A DNA stretch of 64,000 nucleotides from DATBFG01 sp036558645 (lineage in GTDB: Bacteria; Acidobacteriota; Terriglobia; Terriglobales; Acidobacteriaceae): contig DATBFG010000019.1 in the NCBI GenBank assembly GCA_036558645.1, positions 1 through 64,000 of the forward strand. The letters are read 5' to 3'. Below the pieces are notes generated by a model that saw nothing but the letters and a program-made list of their open reading frames with translations, did not search any database and had not been told where the DNA came from. Below are positions 51,325-60,421 of the stretch, in pieces (within the stretch, counting starts at the first letter, position 1; each line of letters begins with the position of its first letter). The translations under genes and the position numbers were made by a program.

Positions 51325-53514
51325 CTACTTTCCCGCAGCGTTTGGGATCACCGTCACATGCAAGAGGATGGAGTCGGTTGCGACCAGGTCCAGCCATCCA
51401 TCGCGGTTGAAGTCAGCCACTGCCAGCGCGCTCACCAAAGACGTGTAGAACTCGCCAACATCGGGCTGAAACGTACCATCTCCATTGCCAAGCAGCAGAC
51501 GAGTCGAGTCCGACTGCGCGTAGCGCGCGTTGTGCCCGGTAATCAGGTCAATATTGCCGTCGTGATTGAAATCCCCGGCCACAATAGCCGATGGCCCATT
51601 CTCCTGAAGAGTCACACTCCAAGGTGCACGGAAACTTCCGTCCCCGTTCCCAAGCATGACTTGCACCGTCGACGGTTTGTCACACGCCACTGCTAAATCA
51701 TCGTTTCCATCGTTGTTGAAGTCGGCGACCACCATCGCGCGCGGCTTAGTGAGTTGCGTGATCGCAGTTACAGGCTGAAAAGTGCCGTCCCCCTTGCCCA
51801 GCAGTTCACTCACCCGGGAAGTCTGATCGGCGACGGCCAAGTCGAACTTCCCGTCGCGATTGAAGTCGCCGAGTACTACGTAGTAAGCACCCGTCGGCAC
51901 TGGATAGTTGACCGCCGACTGAAAACCGCCGTCTCCAACTCCAAGCAGGATACTCACATCGTTACTCAGACCATTCCCCACTGCCAGATCCAGTTTTTGA
52001 TCGCCGTTAAAGTCGCCTACTACCACCCCATTTGGAGCGGAGTCCACGCGAAATGGCGATGATGATCCAAATGTTCCATCCCCGTTGTTGAGCATGACAT
52101 CTACAGTGCCGGTAACGGACTGAGCAAGCACCAGATCTGTGAAGCGGTCTCGATTGAAATCGCCCGCGGCAATGGCGGTGAGGAGATTTCCGATCTGGTA
52201 GGTAGCATGCTGCGTGAAAAGGCCACTCGGCTTCTGCAATAGCACGTTCACCTTGTCGCTCAATGCGACTGCGATGTCGGGTCGTTTGTCATTGTTAAAA
52301 TCCGCGGTAGTGACCGCGTTTAGGATGGCGTTACTACCCATAAAGTAGCTCCGGGCCGCTTGAAAAACTCCGCGTCCGCTGTTCAGGAATACGCCAAGAG
52401 AATTCTGGAACGACGCTCCAACGCTGATATCGGCTAACCCATCACCATTCAAGTCCCCTGGTATCGCGGTTACCGAAGACTTGAGTCCCGTCACGTAGGC
52501 CACCGGCCCGCTAAAACTGCCATGTCCCTGGTTGAGCAAAATCGTGAACACGCCATTGTGCGAATTAATGAACAGGTCGGGACCGCCATCACCGTCGAAA
52601 TCGGCCGTCGACATGAAACTGAACGAAAAACCTGCATGGAAAAACATGGGTGGCTTGAACCGGCCATTTCCTCTGCCCAATAGAATGATCAAACTGTTGT
52701 GTTCATTCAGAACCGCCAGATCGGTGAATCCGTCGCCATCAAAGTCAGGTGCCGCAAGTCCTGTCGGTGAACCTGGTACCGGAGAATGGAGAGGCGGTTG
52801 AAAGGTTCCATCACCATTACTGAAAGAGACCAGAACATCAGTGTCAGCTAGCGCTACATCCATCTTGCCATCCTGGTTAAAATCTCCCAGCACGGCGTTG
52901 TGAGAGCTTTCGTCCAACAGGGTGTTGCGTGGCGTTGAAAACGACCCATCCCCTTGGTTGAGAAGTACGGTAAGCAAAGGATCTCCCTGGTCGCTAAAGT
53001 CTAAGGCCACGACATCTGGGGATCCGTCCCCGCTCACATCTCCCAACAAGGTAAACAGCGTGTTCTGCATCGTGGGATAGCTTCCGCCATCAAGGAAGGA
53101 TGCATCACCGCGTCCAATGAGAATCTGGATGTCGCTTCCGCTTGCGATGGCGATGTCGACAATGCCATCGCCGTTCAGATCCGCCACATTGACGTCCCCG
53201 GCATTAACTGTTCCGACGATCTCGCGGCTCTCTCCATAGCTTCCGTCTCCACGGCCTAGAATGATGGTGAGAGGTCCATGCGGGTGTCTAACAAGGGCAT
53301 CCAGGTTGCCGTCTCCGTCGAAATCGGCCAGAGTCCAAATGAATGGATTAGGACCCGCTGGGTACAGAGTGGGCCGCAGGAATATGTCTGCAGGACCGGC
53401 AAATCCCATTTCACACGTCATGGCGACAACAAGGCAGAAAACAAACCTCCACGAACTCCGTGGCCATTCTGGCCGCTTGCTCCAAGAAGGGAGATCGCGC
53501 AGTAACACAGACAT
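51325..53514 (-). CDS. Secreted FG-GAP/VCBS-repeat protein, about 13 repeats
   Basis: 729 residues from ATG 53514 (GGAG eight bases upstream), with a hydrophobic export segment FVFCLVVAMTCEMGFAG. Thirteen calcium-loop motifs recur (LGRGDGSYGES, LGNGDGSFRAP, LGNGDGTFQPD and variants), each with DFNxDGxxD before it. The count would suit two propellers of about seven blades. Surface adhesion or scaffold role is inferred from the family. It resembles the smaller protein at 39402. Confidence 0.9.
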   Translation of the reverse strand: MSVLLRDLPSWSKRPEWPRSSWRFVFCLVVAMTCEMGFAGPADIFLRPTLYPAGPNPFIWTLADFDGDGNLDALVRHPHGPLTIILGRGDGSYGESREIVGTVNAGDVNVADLNGDGIVDIAIASGSDIQILIGRGDASFLDGGSYPTMQNTLFTLLGDVSGDGSPDVVALDFSDQGDPLLTVLLNQGDGSFSTPRNTLLDESSHNAVLGDFNQDGKMDVALADTDVLVSFSNGDGTFQPPLHSPVPGSPTGLAAPDFDGDGFTDLAVLNEHNSLIILLGRGNGRFKPPMFFHAGFSFSFMSTADFDGDGGPDLFINSHNGVFTILLNQGHGSFSGPVAYVTGLKSSVTAIPGDLNGDGLADISVGASFQNSLGVFLNSGRGVFQAARSYFMGSNAILNAVTTADFNNDKRPDIAVALSDKVNVLLQKPSGLFTQHATYQIGNLLTAIAAGDFNRDRFTDLVLAQSVTGTVDVMLNNGDGTFGSSSPFRVDSAPNGVVVGDFNGDQKLDLAVGNGLSNDVSILLGVGDGGFQSAVNYPVPTGAYYVVLGDFNRDGKFDLAVADQTSRVSELLGKGDGTFQPVTAITQLTKPRAMVVADFNNDGNDDLAVACDKPSTVQVMLGNGDGSFRAPWSVTLQENGPSAIVAGDFNHDGNIDLITGHNARYAQSDSTRLLLGNGDGTFQPDVGEFYTSLVSALAVADFNRDGWLDLVATDSILLHVTVIPNAAGK

Positions 53515-53711
53515 AGAAAGACTCCAGGGCGTTTGTATGGACAGCGGAGTCCGATTAGTTACCGGCTCCAGGGGAGGGGCAAAACCCGGCAAGTATATCC
53601 CTGAAAAGGAACCGGAAACAACGTCCTGCTTCTCGAACATTTTCTGCACAAAGCCGTCTTATTGCTGAGTCTCCTCAACACGCTATTCCCCTCACCCTTA
53701 CAATCGATCTC

Positions 53712-53900
53712 ATGCCCAAGCGCATCCTCAAAGTGACCAAGTGGCTCGGCATGACTCCCACTGTGGCGATCTGTGCTGCCTGCAATGCTGAGTTCAAAGT
53801 TCCAGTCTCTTCTCTGAAAAGCACGCAAGCTTCGCGAAACAGCTTGCAACAGCAATTCGATACACACGACTGCCCGGAAAACGCCTCAGTCCCACAATAG
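53712..53900 (+). CDS. Small zinc-ribbon-like conserved protein
   Basis: 62 residues: PKRILKVTKWLGMTPTVAIC, then AACNAEFKVPVSSL and FDTHDCPEN. The CxxC (AICAAC) plus HxC suggests a single zinc site. I recall similar short proteins in acidobacterial genomes, which supports it as real; no function is known. It is divergent from the FG-GAP gene and upstream of the structured leader. Confidence 0.65.
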   Translation: MPKRILKVTKWLGMTPTVAICAACNAEFKVPVSSLKSTQASRNSLQQQFDTHDCPENASVPQ

Positions 53901-53960
53901 TCCTGCTCAAAGTTGCTTTCACTCCGGGAATGCCTTTTGCCTCTTAGTTCCCCAAATCCC

Positions 53961-53988
53961 TTGACCCCAGCACTATTCAGCGTAATGC
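53961..53988 (+). promoter_or_regulatory. Candidate promoter for the C1 peptidase transcript
   Basis: TTGACC (53961-53966) is a good -35; TAATGC (53983-53988), 16 bases on, is a weak -10. It would give a leader of about 250 bases that contains the whole structured region 54022-54230. Confidence 0.4.
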
Positions 53989-54021
53989 TGTCGCCGAATA
54001 CGAAACGCATTGAAATGTAGC

Positions 54022-54117
54022 TCAGCCGGCGGCGTTCACGGCCTGCCTGACCGCGACGAAAGAAAGGCGCACGGGCCGAGTGTGCTTGCTCGTTAGCAGC
54101 ACGCTGCCGCCGGCTGA
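54022..54117 (+). ncRNA. Candidate structured leader RNA (riboswitch-like aptamer domain)
   Basis: TCAGCCGGCGGC (54022-54033) and GCCGCCGGCTGA (54106-54117) form a perfect 12-bp closing stem. Inside are a CGGCC/GGCCG pairing and a GTGCT/AGCAC-type hairpin, i.e. a junction-like fold. The 3' strand GCCGC (54106-54110) could also pair with GCGGC (54134-54138) of the following terminator. I do not recognise a known riboswitch class. Confidence 0.5.
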
Positions 54118-54134
54118 CTCCTCTCCTTGCGGTG

Positions 54135-54170
54135 CGGCGAGCATTCTGTCTTCTGCTTCGCCGTTTTCTT
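54135..54170 (+). terminator. Intrinsic terminator-like hairpin in the C1 peptidase leader
   Basis: CGGCGA-GC (54135-54142) pairs GC-T-TCGCCG (54155-54163) with one bulged T, followed by TTTTCTT. It lies between the structured domain and the gene, where attenuation would occur. Confidence 0.55.
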
Positions 54171-54178
54171 CCCGCGGG

Positions 54179-54230
54179 CCTCCGTTTTTTTCGAACAAGT
54201 CAAACAAGCAACGGAGGAGTGTCTCTCCTC
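54179..54230 (+). promoter_or_regulatory. Two mutually exclusive hairpins before the C1 peptidase ribosome-binding site
   Basis: CCTCCGTT (54179-54186) / AACGGAGG (54210-54217) and GAGGAG (54214-54219) / CTCCTC (54225-54230) overlap at 54214-54217, so only one can form. CTCCTC could also mask AAGGAG (54234-54239), the ribosome-binding site of the gene at 54245. Confidence 0.5.
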
Positions 54231-54244
54231 TGGAAGGAGCCTCT

Positions 54245-55267
54245 ATGGCAGCAGTAATGCAACTTCCCAAACCGCCAATTCAAGACAGGACCATCGTTCC
54301 GGCGATTAGGCCGCTTCGTGCCACGGGCCTCGTGGAACTCCCCGAGACTGGACAACTCGTGGCCACCGGTTGGCTGCCGGACATTCCCGATCTCCGCGAT
54401 TTCACCGATGAGCACCAAGAAATTCTCAAAATGGTTGAGAACCTCGGCATCACCAAAACCAAGAAGACGAAGGCTACCCTGCCTGTAACTGCGGATCTCC
54501 GGCAGTGGTGCTCGCCGATTGAGAATCAAATGATGCTGGGCTCCTGCACCGCCCACGCAGCCGTCGGCATCGTCGAGTATTTCGAGCGCCGCGCTTTCAA
54601 CAGGCACATCGATGGATCGCGCCTCTTCGTCTACAAGACCACTCGCGATCTTCTCGGATGGACTGGCGACACCGGCGCCTACCTGCGCACAACCATGGCC
54701 GCATTGGCCATGTTCGGCGTTCCTCCGGAGACCTATTGGCCATACACTGACCGGCAGCAACCCGGGATCACCAACGAGCGCATCTTCGACGAAGAGCCCA
54801 CAGCTTTCGTCTACGAGATGGCCGACAACTTTGAAGCCATCAATTACTTCTGCCACGATCCCTATGGAACTCCGGTTCCACCTGTGAACGTGCTCAACAG
54901 CGTAAAGACCTACCTCAGCTATGGGATACCGACCATGTTCGGATTCTGGGTTTTCCCGTCCTACACGCAAGCCGACGTGAAAGGAGCATTCCCATTCCCA
55001 GCCAGCAACGAGAGGGCTTTCGCCGGACATGCCATTGTCGCTGTCGGTTACGACGACAACATCAAGATCACCAACCTGGCTTGCAAGAAGACAACTACCG
55101 GAGCGTTGTTGATTCGCAACTCCTGGGGCACCGCCTGGGGCAATGCCGGATATGGCTGGCTGCCCTATGACTATGTGGTCTCGCAATTCGCTCAGGATTT
55201 CTGGTCACTGCTGAGTATGAGGTGGATTGACTGCGAGAAATTCCAGATCAAAACACTGAATACCTAA
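54245..55267 (+). CDS. C1-family (papain-like) cysteine peptidase
   Basis: 340 residues from ATG 54245. The catalytic triad fits: Q95 and C101 in NQMMLGSCTAHA, H262 in GHAIVAVGYDD, N292 in IRNSWGTAWGNAGYGWLPYDYV. A ~80-residue N-terminal part with WLPDIPDLRDFT precedes the peptidase core. No signal peptide is seen, so it may be cytoplasmic or exported by another route. A terminator follows the stop at 55287. Confidence 0.93.
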   Translation: MAAVMQLPKPPIQDRTIVPAIRPLRATGLVELPETGQLVATGWLPDIPDLRDFTDEHQEILKMVENLGITKTKKTKATLPVTADLRQWCSPIENQMMLGSCTAHAAVGIVEYFERRAFNRHIDGSRLFVYKTTRDLLGWTGDTGAYLRTTMAALAMFGVPPETYWPYTDRQQPGITNERIFDEEPTAFVYEMADNFEAINYFCHDPYGTPVPPVNVLNSVKTYLSYGIPTMFGFWVFPSYTQADVKGAFPFPASNERAFAGHAIVAVGYDDNIKITNLACKKTTTGALLIRNSWGTAWGNAGYGWLPYDYVVSQFAQDFWSLLSMRWIDCEKFQIKTLNT

Positions 55268-55286
55268 TCCCGCACGTTAGAGGGAG

Positions 55287-55316
55287 AGAGCGGCTAACAA
55301 GCCGCTCTTTTTCTTT
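55287..55316 (+). terminator. Rho-independent terminator after the C1 peptidase gene
   Basis: AGAGCGGC (55287-55294), loop TAACAA, GCCGCTCT (55301-55308), then a T-rich run. Perfect 8-bp stem. Confidence 0.85.
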
Positions 55317-55371
55317 GCCCGAGTCAGCATCCCTTCTGATCCGCGGCGTCCTAACGCAGTCGGGGTTTCGT

Positions 55372-56070
55372 TCAACTCTGCACCCCCAACTCATCCAAAT
55401 GCCCCGCCAAATCCTCCGGATCCCGATACACGCGATACGCTCCCGCCCTGATCAACTCATCTTCTCCGAATCCGCCGCATAACAATCCCACTCCCAATGC
55501 ACGTGCCCTCCGTGCCGCAAGCAAGTCCCAAACGCTGTCTCCGATCACGATGCAATGGATGATCTCCACTTTCAACTTCGCTGCTGATGCCAGAAACAAA
55601 TCGGGATTCGGCTTCGCATTCGAAACTTCATCCCCTGTGATCACCGGCACATCCTCTCCGACGCCGAGCATCTTCAGCGACTTCACCGTCCTCTCGCGCT
55701 TACTGCTCGTCCCGATCGCATACGGCACTCCAAATTTCTTCAGCGTCTTCAACAGAGTTTTGGCCCCAGGCAGCACCGGGACTTCATCCACTCGCAGCAT
55801 GTAAGCTTCGCCATGCAACTCTCGCACGCGCTCCATTTGTTTACGTCCCAACCGAACACCGGCATCTCTGGCAAAGGCTGGCACGATCAAATCATCGCTC
55901 ATGCCGATGCGGCGATGAATCGCCCAGCACGGCAAGTCAACCCCGACTGCATTTAACGCTTCATGGAACGCGAGCACATGCTGATACACGCTGTCGATTA
56001 ACGTCCCATCCAGATCGAACAGGAAGGCGGGCTGTGCATTGGGAGAAGCTTTGTCCGGGCGGTCCTTCAT
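55372..56070 (-). CDS. HAD-superfamily hydrolase (phosphatase-like)
   Basis: 232 residues from ATG 56070. Motif I FDLDGTLIDS, motif II IGTSSKRER, motif III AKPNPDLFLAS with lysine, and motif IV VIGDSVWDLLAARR are all present, with a helical cap, as in phosphoglycolate/beta-phosphoglucomutase-like enzymes. The substrate is unknown. It is divergent from glgC. Confidence 0.92.
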   Translation of the reverse strand: MKDRPDKASPNAQPAFLFDLDGTLIDSVYQHVLAFHEALNAVGVDLPCWAIHRRIGMSDDLIVPAFARDAGVRLGRKQMERVRELHGEAYMLRVDEVPVLPGAKTLLKTLKKFGVPYAIGTSSKRERTVKSLKMLGVGEDVPVITGDEVSNAKPNPDLFLASAAKLKVEIIHCIVIGDSVWDLLAARRARALGVGLLCGGFGEDELIRAGAYRVYRDPEDLAGHLDELGVQS

Positions 56071-56227
56071 GCGTGACCTCATGGAATCCGGCATACTTCG
56101 ATGCAGGTAGGCCTCTTTCGGCTGTGCTAGTATCTTCTTCTTGCGGTCGGCTCACTGTGTCGACAGTGTGAAAATATCGTCATTCGCATTTCGTAACCGT
56201 AGCTCCTAGCATCAAACCGGACTCGTG

Positions 56228-57478
56228 ATGAAAGACACGCTTGGAGTGCTACTGGCAGGAGGGGCTGGCGAGCGCCTGTACCCCCTAACCCGCGACCGCG
56301 CCAAACCCGCCGTCACCTTCGGCGGGATTTACCGCATCATCGACATCACGCTCTCCAATTGCATCAACTCTGATCTGCGCCGTGTTTACATCCTCACCCA
56401 GTACAAGGCCCTCTCCCTGAATCGTCATATTCGTGAGGGATGGGCGATTCTTGGGCACGAAATGGGAGAGTTCATCGAAGTGCTTCCCCCGATGAAACGG
56501 GTAAGCGAGGAGTGGTACCAGGGAACCGCCGACGCCGTTTATCAGAACATCTACTCCATCGGCTCCGAGGAACCCAAGCAGGTGCTCATCTTGTCGGGAG
56601 ATCACATTTACAAGATGAACTACGGCCGCATGGCCCGGCAGCACGAAGAATCGGGTGCCGATGTAACCCTCGCCACCATCCAAATTGATCCCGATGAGGT
56701 TTTCCGGTTCGGCGTGGTCGACGTCAATAAAGACAATCGTGTTGTCGGATTTGAAGAAAAGCCCAAGGAAACCAAACTGCGCTCGCCGCAGAATGCCGAC
56801 AAGGTCTCGGCCTCCATGGGCATCTACCTCTTTAACACTGACGTCCTGATTCCAGTTTTATTGAAAGATGCCGAGGATCCCGACTCCTCGCACGACTTCG
56901 GTAAAGACATCCTGCCCAAGATGGTGGATGACTATCGCGTCTTCGCTTTTGACTTCGTGGACGAGAACAAGAAGGAAGCTCTTTATTGGCGCGATGTGGG
57001 AACGCTCGAAGCCTACTACGAGGCCAACATGGATATCGTGTCGGTCTCTCCAGTCTTCAATCTGTACGATGCCGACTGGCCGATCCGCACGCACCAGCGC
57101 CAGTATCCGCCTGCTAAGTTTGTTTTCGCCGAGACCGGACGCACCGGCAGCGCCGTCGACTCCATAGTCTCCGCCGGATGCATCGTCTCTGGCGGCATGG
57201 TGCGCAATAGCGTGCTCTCGCCGGATGTTCGCATCAATTCCTACACCGAGGTCGATGCCAGCATCCTCTTCTCTCACGTGAACGTTGGACGTCATTGCAA
57301 AATCCGCCGCGCCATCATTGATCGCGACGTCCACATTCCCGAAGGCACCACGATCGGCTTCGACACCGAAGCTGACCGGCAGAGATATTTCGTCACCGAA
57401 ACCGGCATCACCGTCGTGACCCGCGACTATTCGCTATTCGAGAACCCAGTGACGGTGGACTACTTCACGCCAGAGTAG
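56228..57478 (+). CDS. glgC: Glucose-1-phosphate adenylyltransferase
   Basis: Makes ADP-glucose for glycogen. LLAGGAGERLYPLTRDRAKP is the nucleotide-binding motif; SGDHIYKMNYGRM, GFEEKP and the C-terminal beta-helix (VRNSVLSPDVRINSYTEVDA in parts) follow. 416 residues. ATG 56228 or the GTG three bases before may be the start. A hairpin CACTGT/ACAGTG (56153-56168) is in its upstream region. No other glg genes are in the window. Confidence 0.96.
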   Translation: MKDTLGVLLAGGAGERLYPLTRDRAKPAVTFGGIYRIIDITLSNCINSDLRRVYILTQYKALSLNRHIREGWAILGHEMGEFIEVLPPMKRVSEEWYQGTADAVYQNIYSIGSEEPKQVLILSGDHIYKMNYGRMARQHEESGADVTLATIQIDPDEVFRFGVVDVNKDNRVVGFEEKPKETKLRSPQNADKVSASMGIYLFNTDVLIPVLLKDAEDPDSSHDFGKDILPKMVDDYRVFAFDFVDENKKEALYWRDVGTLEAYYEANMDIVSVSPVFNLYDADWPIRTHQRQYPPAKFVFAETGRTGSAVDSIVSAGCIVSGGMVRNSVLSPDVRINSYTEVDASILFSHVNVGRHCKIRRAIIDRDVHIPEGTTIGFDTEADRQRYFVTETGITVVTRDYSLFENPVTVDYFTPE

Positions 57479-57484
57479 ATTGCG

Positions 57485-57516
57485 AAAAAAAGCAGCGCCC
57501 GCAGGCGCTGCGCTTT
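57485..57516. terminator. Bidirectional terminator between glgC and the first GloVer gene
   Basis: GCAGCGCC (57492-57499), loop CGCA, GGCGCTGC (57504-57511). On the minus strand it is followed by TTTTTTT (complement of the A-run before it); on the plus strand by GCTTTATT. It serves both convergent genes, best for the minus-strand one. Confidence 0.8.
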
Positions 57517-57540
57517 ATTGCTATCCAGGGCACCCTCCGT

Positions 57541-58692
57541 TCACGGCGTCACCGAAAAAATCCAGTTTCCGGTTGTTCCATAAAGAATCCCGGCATCCAT
57601 ATACAAGTTTCCATTCGGGCTCCCATCGATATTATCGAAGCTGTACAGGACAGTCTCCGTTCCGTTCGGGTCGAACCTGAATACAGTTCCCACCCCGTGC
57701 ATGCCTCCATAGGGGGTGGCGCCATAGAGATTGCCCGCAGCATCGAGCACAAGCGTCGCACGGGGAGAACCTCCATCCTCACCTCCCGTGAAACTGTAGA
57801 GGGTTGTCAGGACTCCGGTTCGATCCAGTCTAAAAATTACGCCCTTATTGTAGGCGCCGCCATCTACGGTAGTGCCATAAATGTTTCCGGCGGCATCGCG
57901 TATCAGAGCAGCATCGGGATCCATCCCCTCCGTGCCTTCGAAGGAGTGCAGAGTTGTGGTTGCACCCGTCGCAATCTGCACCCGGAATATAGTTCCGTAC
58001 CCATAGAGTCCGGCACCTGTGGTAACCCCATAGAGATAGCCTGCATGCAAGAGCAGTCCCCCTTCCGGCCCAATTCCATCACTCACGGAGAAACTGTGAA
58101 GCACCGTCAAAACGCCCGCCGGATCGAGCTTATAAACGGTTCCCCAGCGACTTTGCCCTCCCGCATAGGTCGTGCCGTAAAGATTGCCCCCAGAATCAAT
58201 CACCAATCGTCCCCAGGGGTTACATCCTTCTGGGCTGTCGATGAAGGTGTGCAACACTGTTAGTACTAGCTTGGTATCGAGTTTGAATACCGTCCCGCAA
58301 CTGTGGAGCCCTCCACTTCTCGCTGCGCCATAGAGGTTTCCCATGGCATCGCGTACCAATTCTCCCACCGCCTCTTCGCCCTCAACGTACTGCATGCTAT
58401 GCAAAGCAACTACTCTCTTGGTGGCGATCTTCATGGCGTAAATAGTTCCTACGCCAAAGTCCCCGCCATTTTTAGCAATACCGTACAGGTGACCGTTCGC
58501 ATCACCCGTAAGTCCTCCACGAAGATTAGTGCCTTCGGCCCCGTGAAACCGGTGCAGCCGGTCATAAGTCTGCGCCTGCACCAGTGTTGTACAGATCAAC
58601 GCCGCCGCAAGCGCCGCCGTCACTAGTGCAATGTTCACGATTCGTGGAATGATGTTGGTTGTCGAGCGCTGGGGTTGCGCTGTATGTTTCAT
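57541..58692 (-). CDS. GloVer-repeat protein (choice-of-anchor tandem repeat), seven repeats
   Basis: 383 residues; signal peptide NIALVTAALAAALICTTLVQAQ. Seven repeats of about 45-50 residues carry GNLYGTTxxGG followed by GTVFKL, e.g. GNLYGTTYAGGQSRWGTVYKL in parts. The family is exported and probably surface-linked; function unknown. It shares seven repeats with the proteins at 59040 and 62079. RBS GAGAGGAG precedes the start. Confidence 0.88.
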   Translation of the reverse strand: MKHTAQPQRSTTNIIPRIVNIALVTAALAAALICTTLVQAQTYDRLHRFHGAEGTNLRGGLTGDANGHLYGIAKNGGDFGVGTIYAMKIATKRVVALHSMQYVEGEEAVGELVRDAMGNLYGAARSGGLHSCGTVFKLDTKLVLTVLHTFIDSPEGCNPWGRLVIDSGGNLYGTTYAGGQSRWGTVYKLDPAGVLTVLHSFSVSDGIGPEGGLLLHAGYLYGVTTGAGLYGYGTIFRVQIATGATTTLHSFEGTEGMDPDAALIRDAAGNIYGTTVDGGAYNKGVIFRLDRTGVLTTLYSFTGGEDGGSPRATLVLDAAGNLYGATPYGGMHGVGTVFRFDPNGTETVLYSFDNIDGSPNGNLYMDAGILYGTTGNWIFSVTP

Positions 58693-59039
58693 AAGAACAA
58701 ACTCCTCTCACTGCAAAACATAATTTCCAGGATTTTCCCCTTTCTGTTCGACCTGGCTCCCCACCAGCAGAATGGTGCAGACGAATTCCTTCAAGGATGT
58801 ATGTCACGAATTAATGTGATCTCACGACAACCGTGAAAACTGCAGGCCCACTGTTCAAGTGAACCTCCTCAACCGTCAACCTTCCAAAATTTTTTGAGCC
58901 ACCTTCCTCGCATTTTCCGCGTTTCCCAATGAGCGGACATTTGATCCGGATCCATGAATAAGGACCCCGCGCAACACAGGGCCTAGCGAGCACCACCGGC
59001 GATCCGCCATCCCACATCACTACTTTAAGGAGACGCTTT
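58693..59039. other. Intergenic region between divergent GloVer genes
   Basis: 347 bases must hold both promoters. I saw no recognisable structured element or gene. AAGGAGACG precedes the plus-strand start and GAGAGGAG the minus-strand start. Confidence 0.5.
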
Positions 59040-60275
59040 ATGTATCGCAGGATACTTTCACTCGCCCGGAATTCCGCCCTGGCGATCGTCGCAGTCAGCC
59101 TGTTCCTGGTAGTCGGCGCGCAAGCCGCCATCGTCGACAAGATTCTCTACAACTTCTCCTCCACGAGCGGAAACTTTCCTGTCCATGGCCTGGCCTTCGA
59201 CGCAGCGGGAAACCTGTACGGCACCACGCCGACCGGAGGCACCAACAATTGCGGTACAGTTTTCCAACTGGTCCCAGACAACACCGGTCACTGGACACAG
59301 AATATCCTGCTGAACTTTACCTGTGACACCGATGGTGGCAATCCCCAAGGAGGAGTCACGATCGATGCCCAAGGAAATCTATACGGCACCACATGGCTGG
59401 GAGGTGTGAAGTTTCATGGATCGGTCTTCCGCCTTAAGCCTCTCGGCAATGGTGAGTGGGAACACAAGGTTCTCCACAGCTTTACCTGGGGCGTCGATGG
59501 TGGGCAGCCTGCCGGTTCGATCATCCTCGATGCCAATGGCGCCATCTATGGAGCCTGCTTCTCCGGCGGAGCTTTCGGCTACGGAGCCATATATCAGATG
59601 GTCGCGGACGATCAGGACAATTGGACGGTCAACACCCTGCACAGTTTCAATCGCGACCAAAAAGATGGATACAATCCGCTCTCCGGTCCGGTTTTTGACG
59701 CAGCCGGTAATCTTTACGGCGCGACGCAGCAGGGCGGCAGTAAGGGCTTTGGAATCGTCTACCAGCTCAGCAAGGACGCGCAGGGAAGCTGGAAAGAAAA
59801 GCTCGTCCACACCTTCAATCCTGGGAATGGGCTCGACGGCGGATATCCGGTGGCAAGTCTCCTAATCGGTGCCGATGGCGCACTCTACGGAACGACTAAG
59901 TCCGGCGGCAAGTCAGGCTTCTATGGGATCGCATTCAAGCTGGAGCTCATCAGTGGAAAGTGGAAAGAGAGCATCTTGCACAGCTTCACCAACGGCGCCG
60001 ATGGCGGACAACCGATGGCTGGCCTCATCGCTGATGCTTCCGGCAACCTATACGGCACAGCTATGAGCGGCGGCAGCGCAGCCGGGATCGTGTATCGCCT
60101 GTCTCTGACTCCCACCGGCAAGTGGGCTGAGAAAGTAGTCTACGCGTTCAAAGATGGCAGCGATGGAGCCAAGCCGCAGTCGAGCCTGATCTTCGACTCC
60201 ACTGGCAAGCTCTATGGCACGACCCAACAGGGCGGGACCGACGACATGGGCGTGATTTTTCAGGTGAAGCCCTAG
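59040..60275 (+). CDS. GloVer-repeat protein, seven repeats
   Basis: 411 residues, signal peptide LALIVAVSLFLVVGAQA-like (residues about 15-30). Seven repeats such as GNLYGTTPTGGTNNCGTVF, GAIYGACFSGGAFGYGAIY and GKLYGTTQQGGTDDMGVIF each end in a hydrophobic strand. Seven blades suggest a beta-propeller; that fold is inferred. Exported. A strong terminator follows the stop. Confidence 0.88.
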   Translation: MYRRILSLARNSALAIVAVSLFLVVGAQAAIVDKILYNFSSTSGNFPVHGLAFDAAGNLYGTTPTGGTNNCGTVFQLVPDNTGHWTQNILLNFTCDTDGGNPQGGVTIDAQGNLYGTTWLGGVKFHGSVFRLKPLGNGEWEHKVLHSFTWGVDGGQPAGSIILDANGAIYGACFSGGAFGYGAIYQMVADDQDNWTVNTLHSFNRDQKDGYNPLSGPVFDAAGNLYGATQQGGSKGFGIVYQLSKDAQGSWKEKLVHTFNPGNGLDGGYPVASLLIGADGALYGTTKSGGKSGFYGIAFKLELISGKWKESILHSFTNGADGGQPMAGLIADASGNLYGTAMSGGSAAGIVYRLSLTPTGKWAEKVVYAFKDGSDGAKPQSSLIFDSTGKLYGTTQQGGTDDMGVIFQVKP

Positions 60276-60303
60276 TCGGCTAGCCACCCCCACATCACGC
60301 CTA

Positions 60304-60345
60304 CCGGCTGCAGCTTCGATCGACTGCAGCCGGAATCTTTTTTAG
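60304..60345 (+). terminator. Rho-independent terminator after the GloVer gene
   Basis: CCGGCTGCAG (60304-60313), 10-base loop, CTGCAGCCGG (60324-60333), then AATCTTTTTTA. Perfect 10-bp stem. Confidence 0.85.
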
Positions 60346-60421
60346 CCTCGATTCCGAGCGAAGAAGGACCCGCAGCGTTTTTCTCTGTGTTCCTTTGTGT
60401 CACTCAGAGCGCCTGATCTTT

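Noticed and set aside
54000..54120. tRNA gene (TAGCTCAGCCGG resembles a D-arm)
   Set aside because: There is no T-arm (GGTTCGA-like) at the right distance and the stems do not form a cloverleaf.
54080..54244. 55-residue N-terminal extension of the C1 peptidase
   Set aside because: The translation is Ser/Pro-rich and random, and the region is better explained as a structured leader with the AAGGAG site before 54245.
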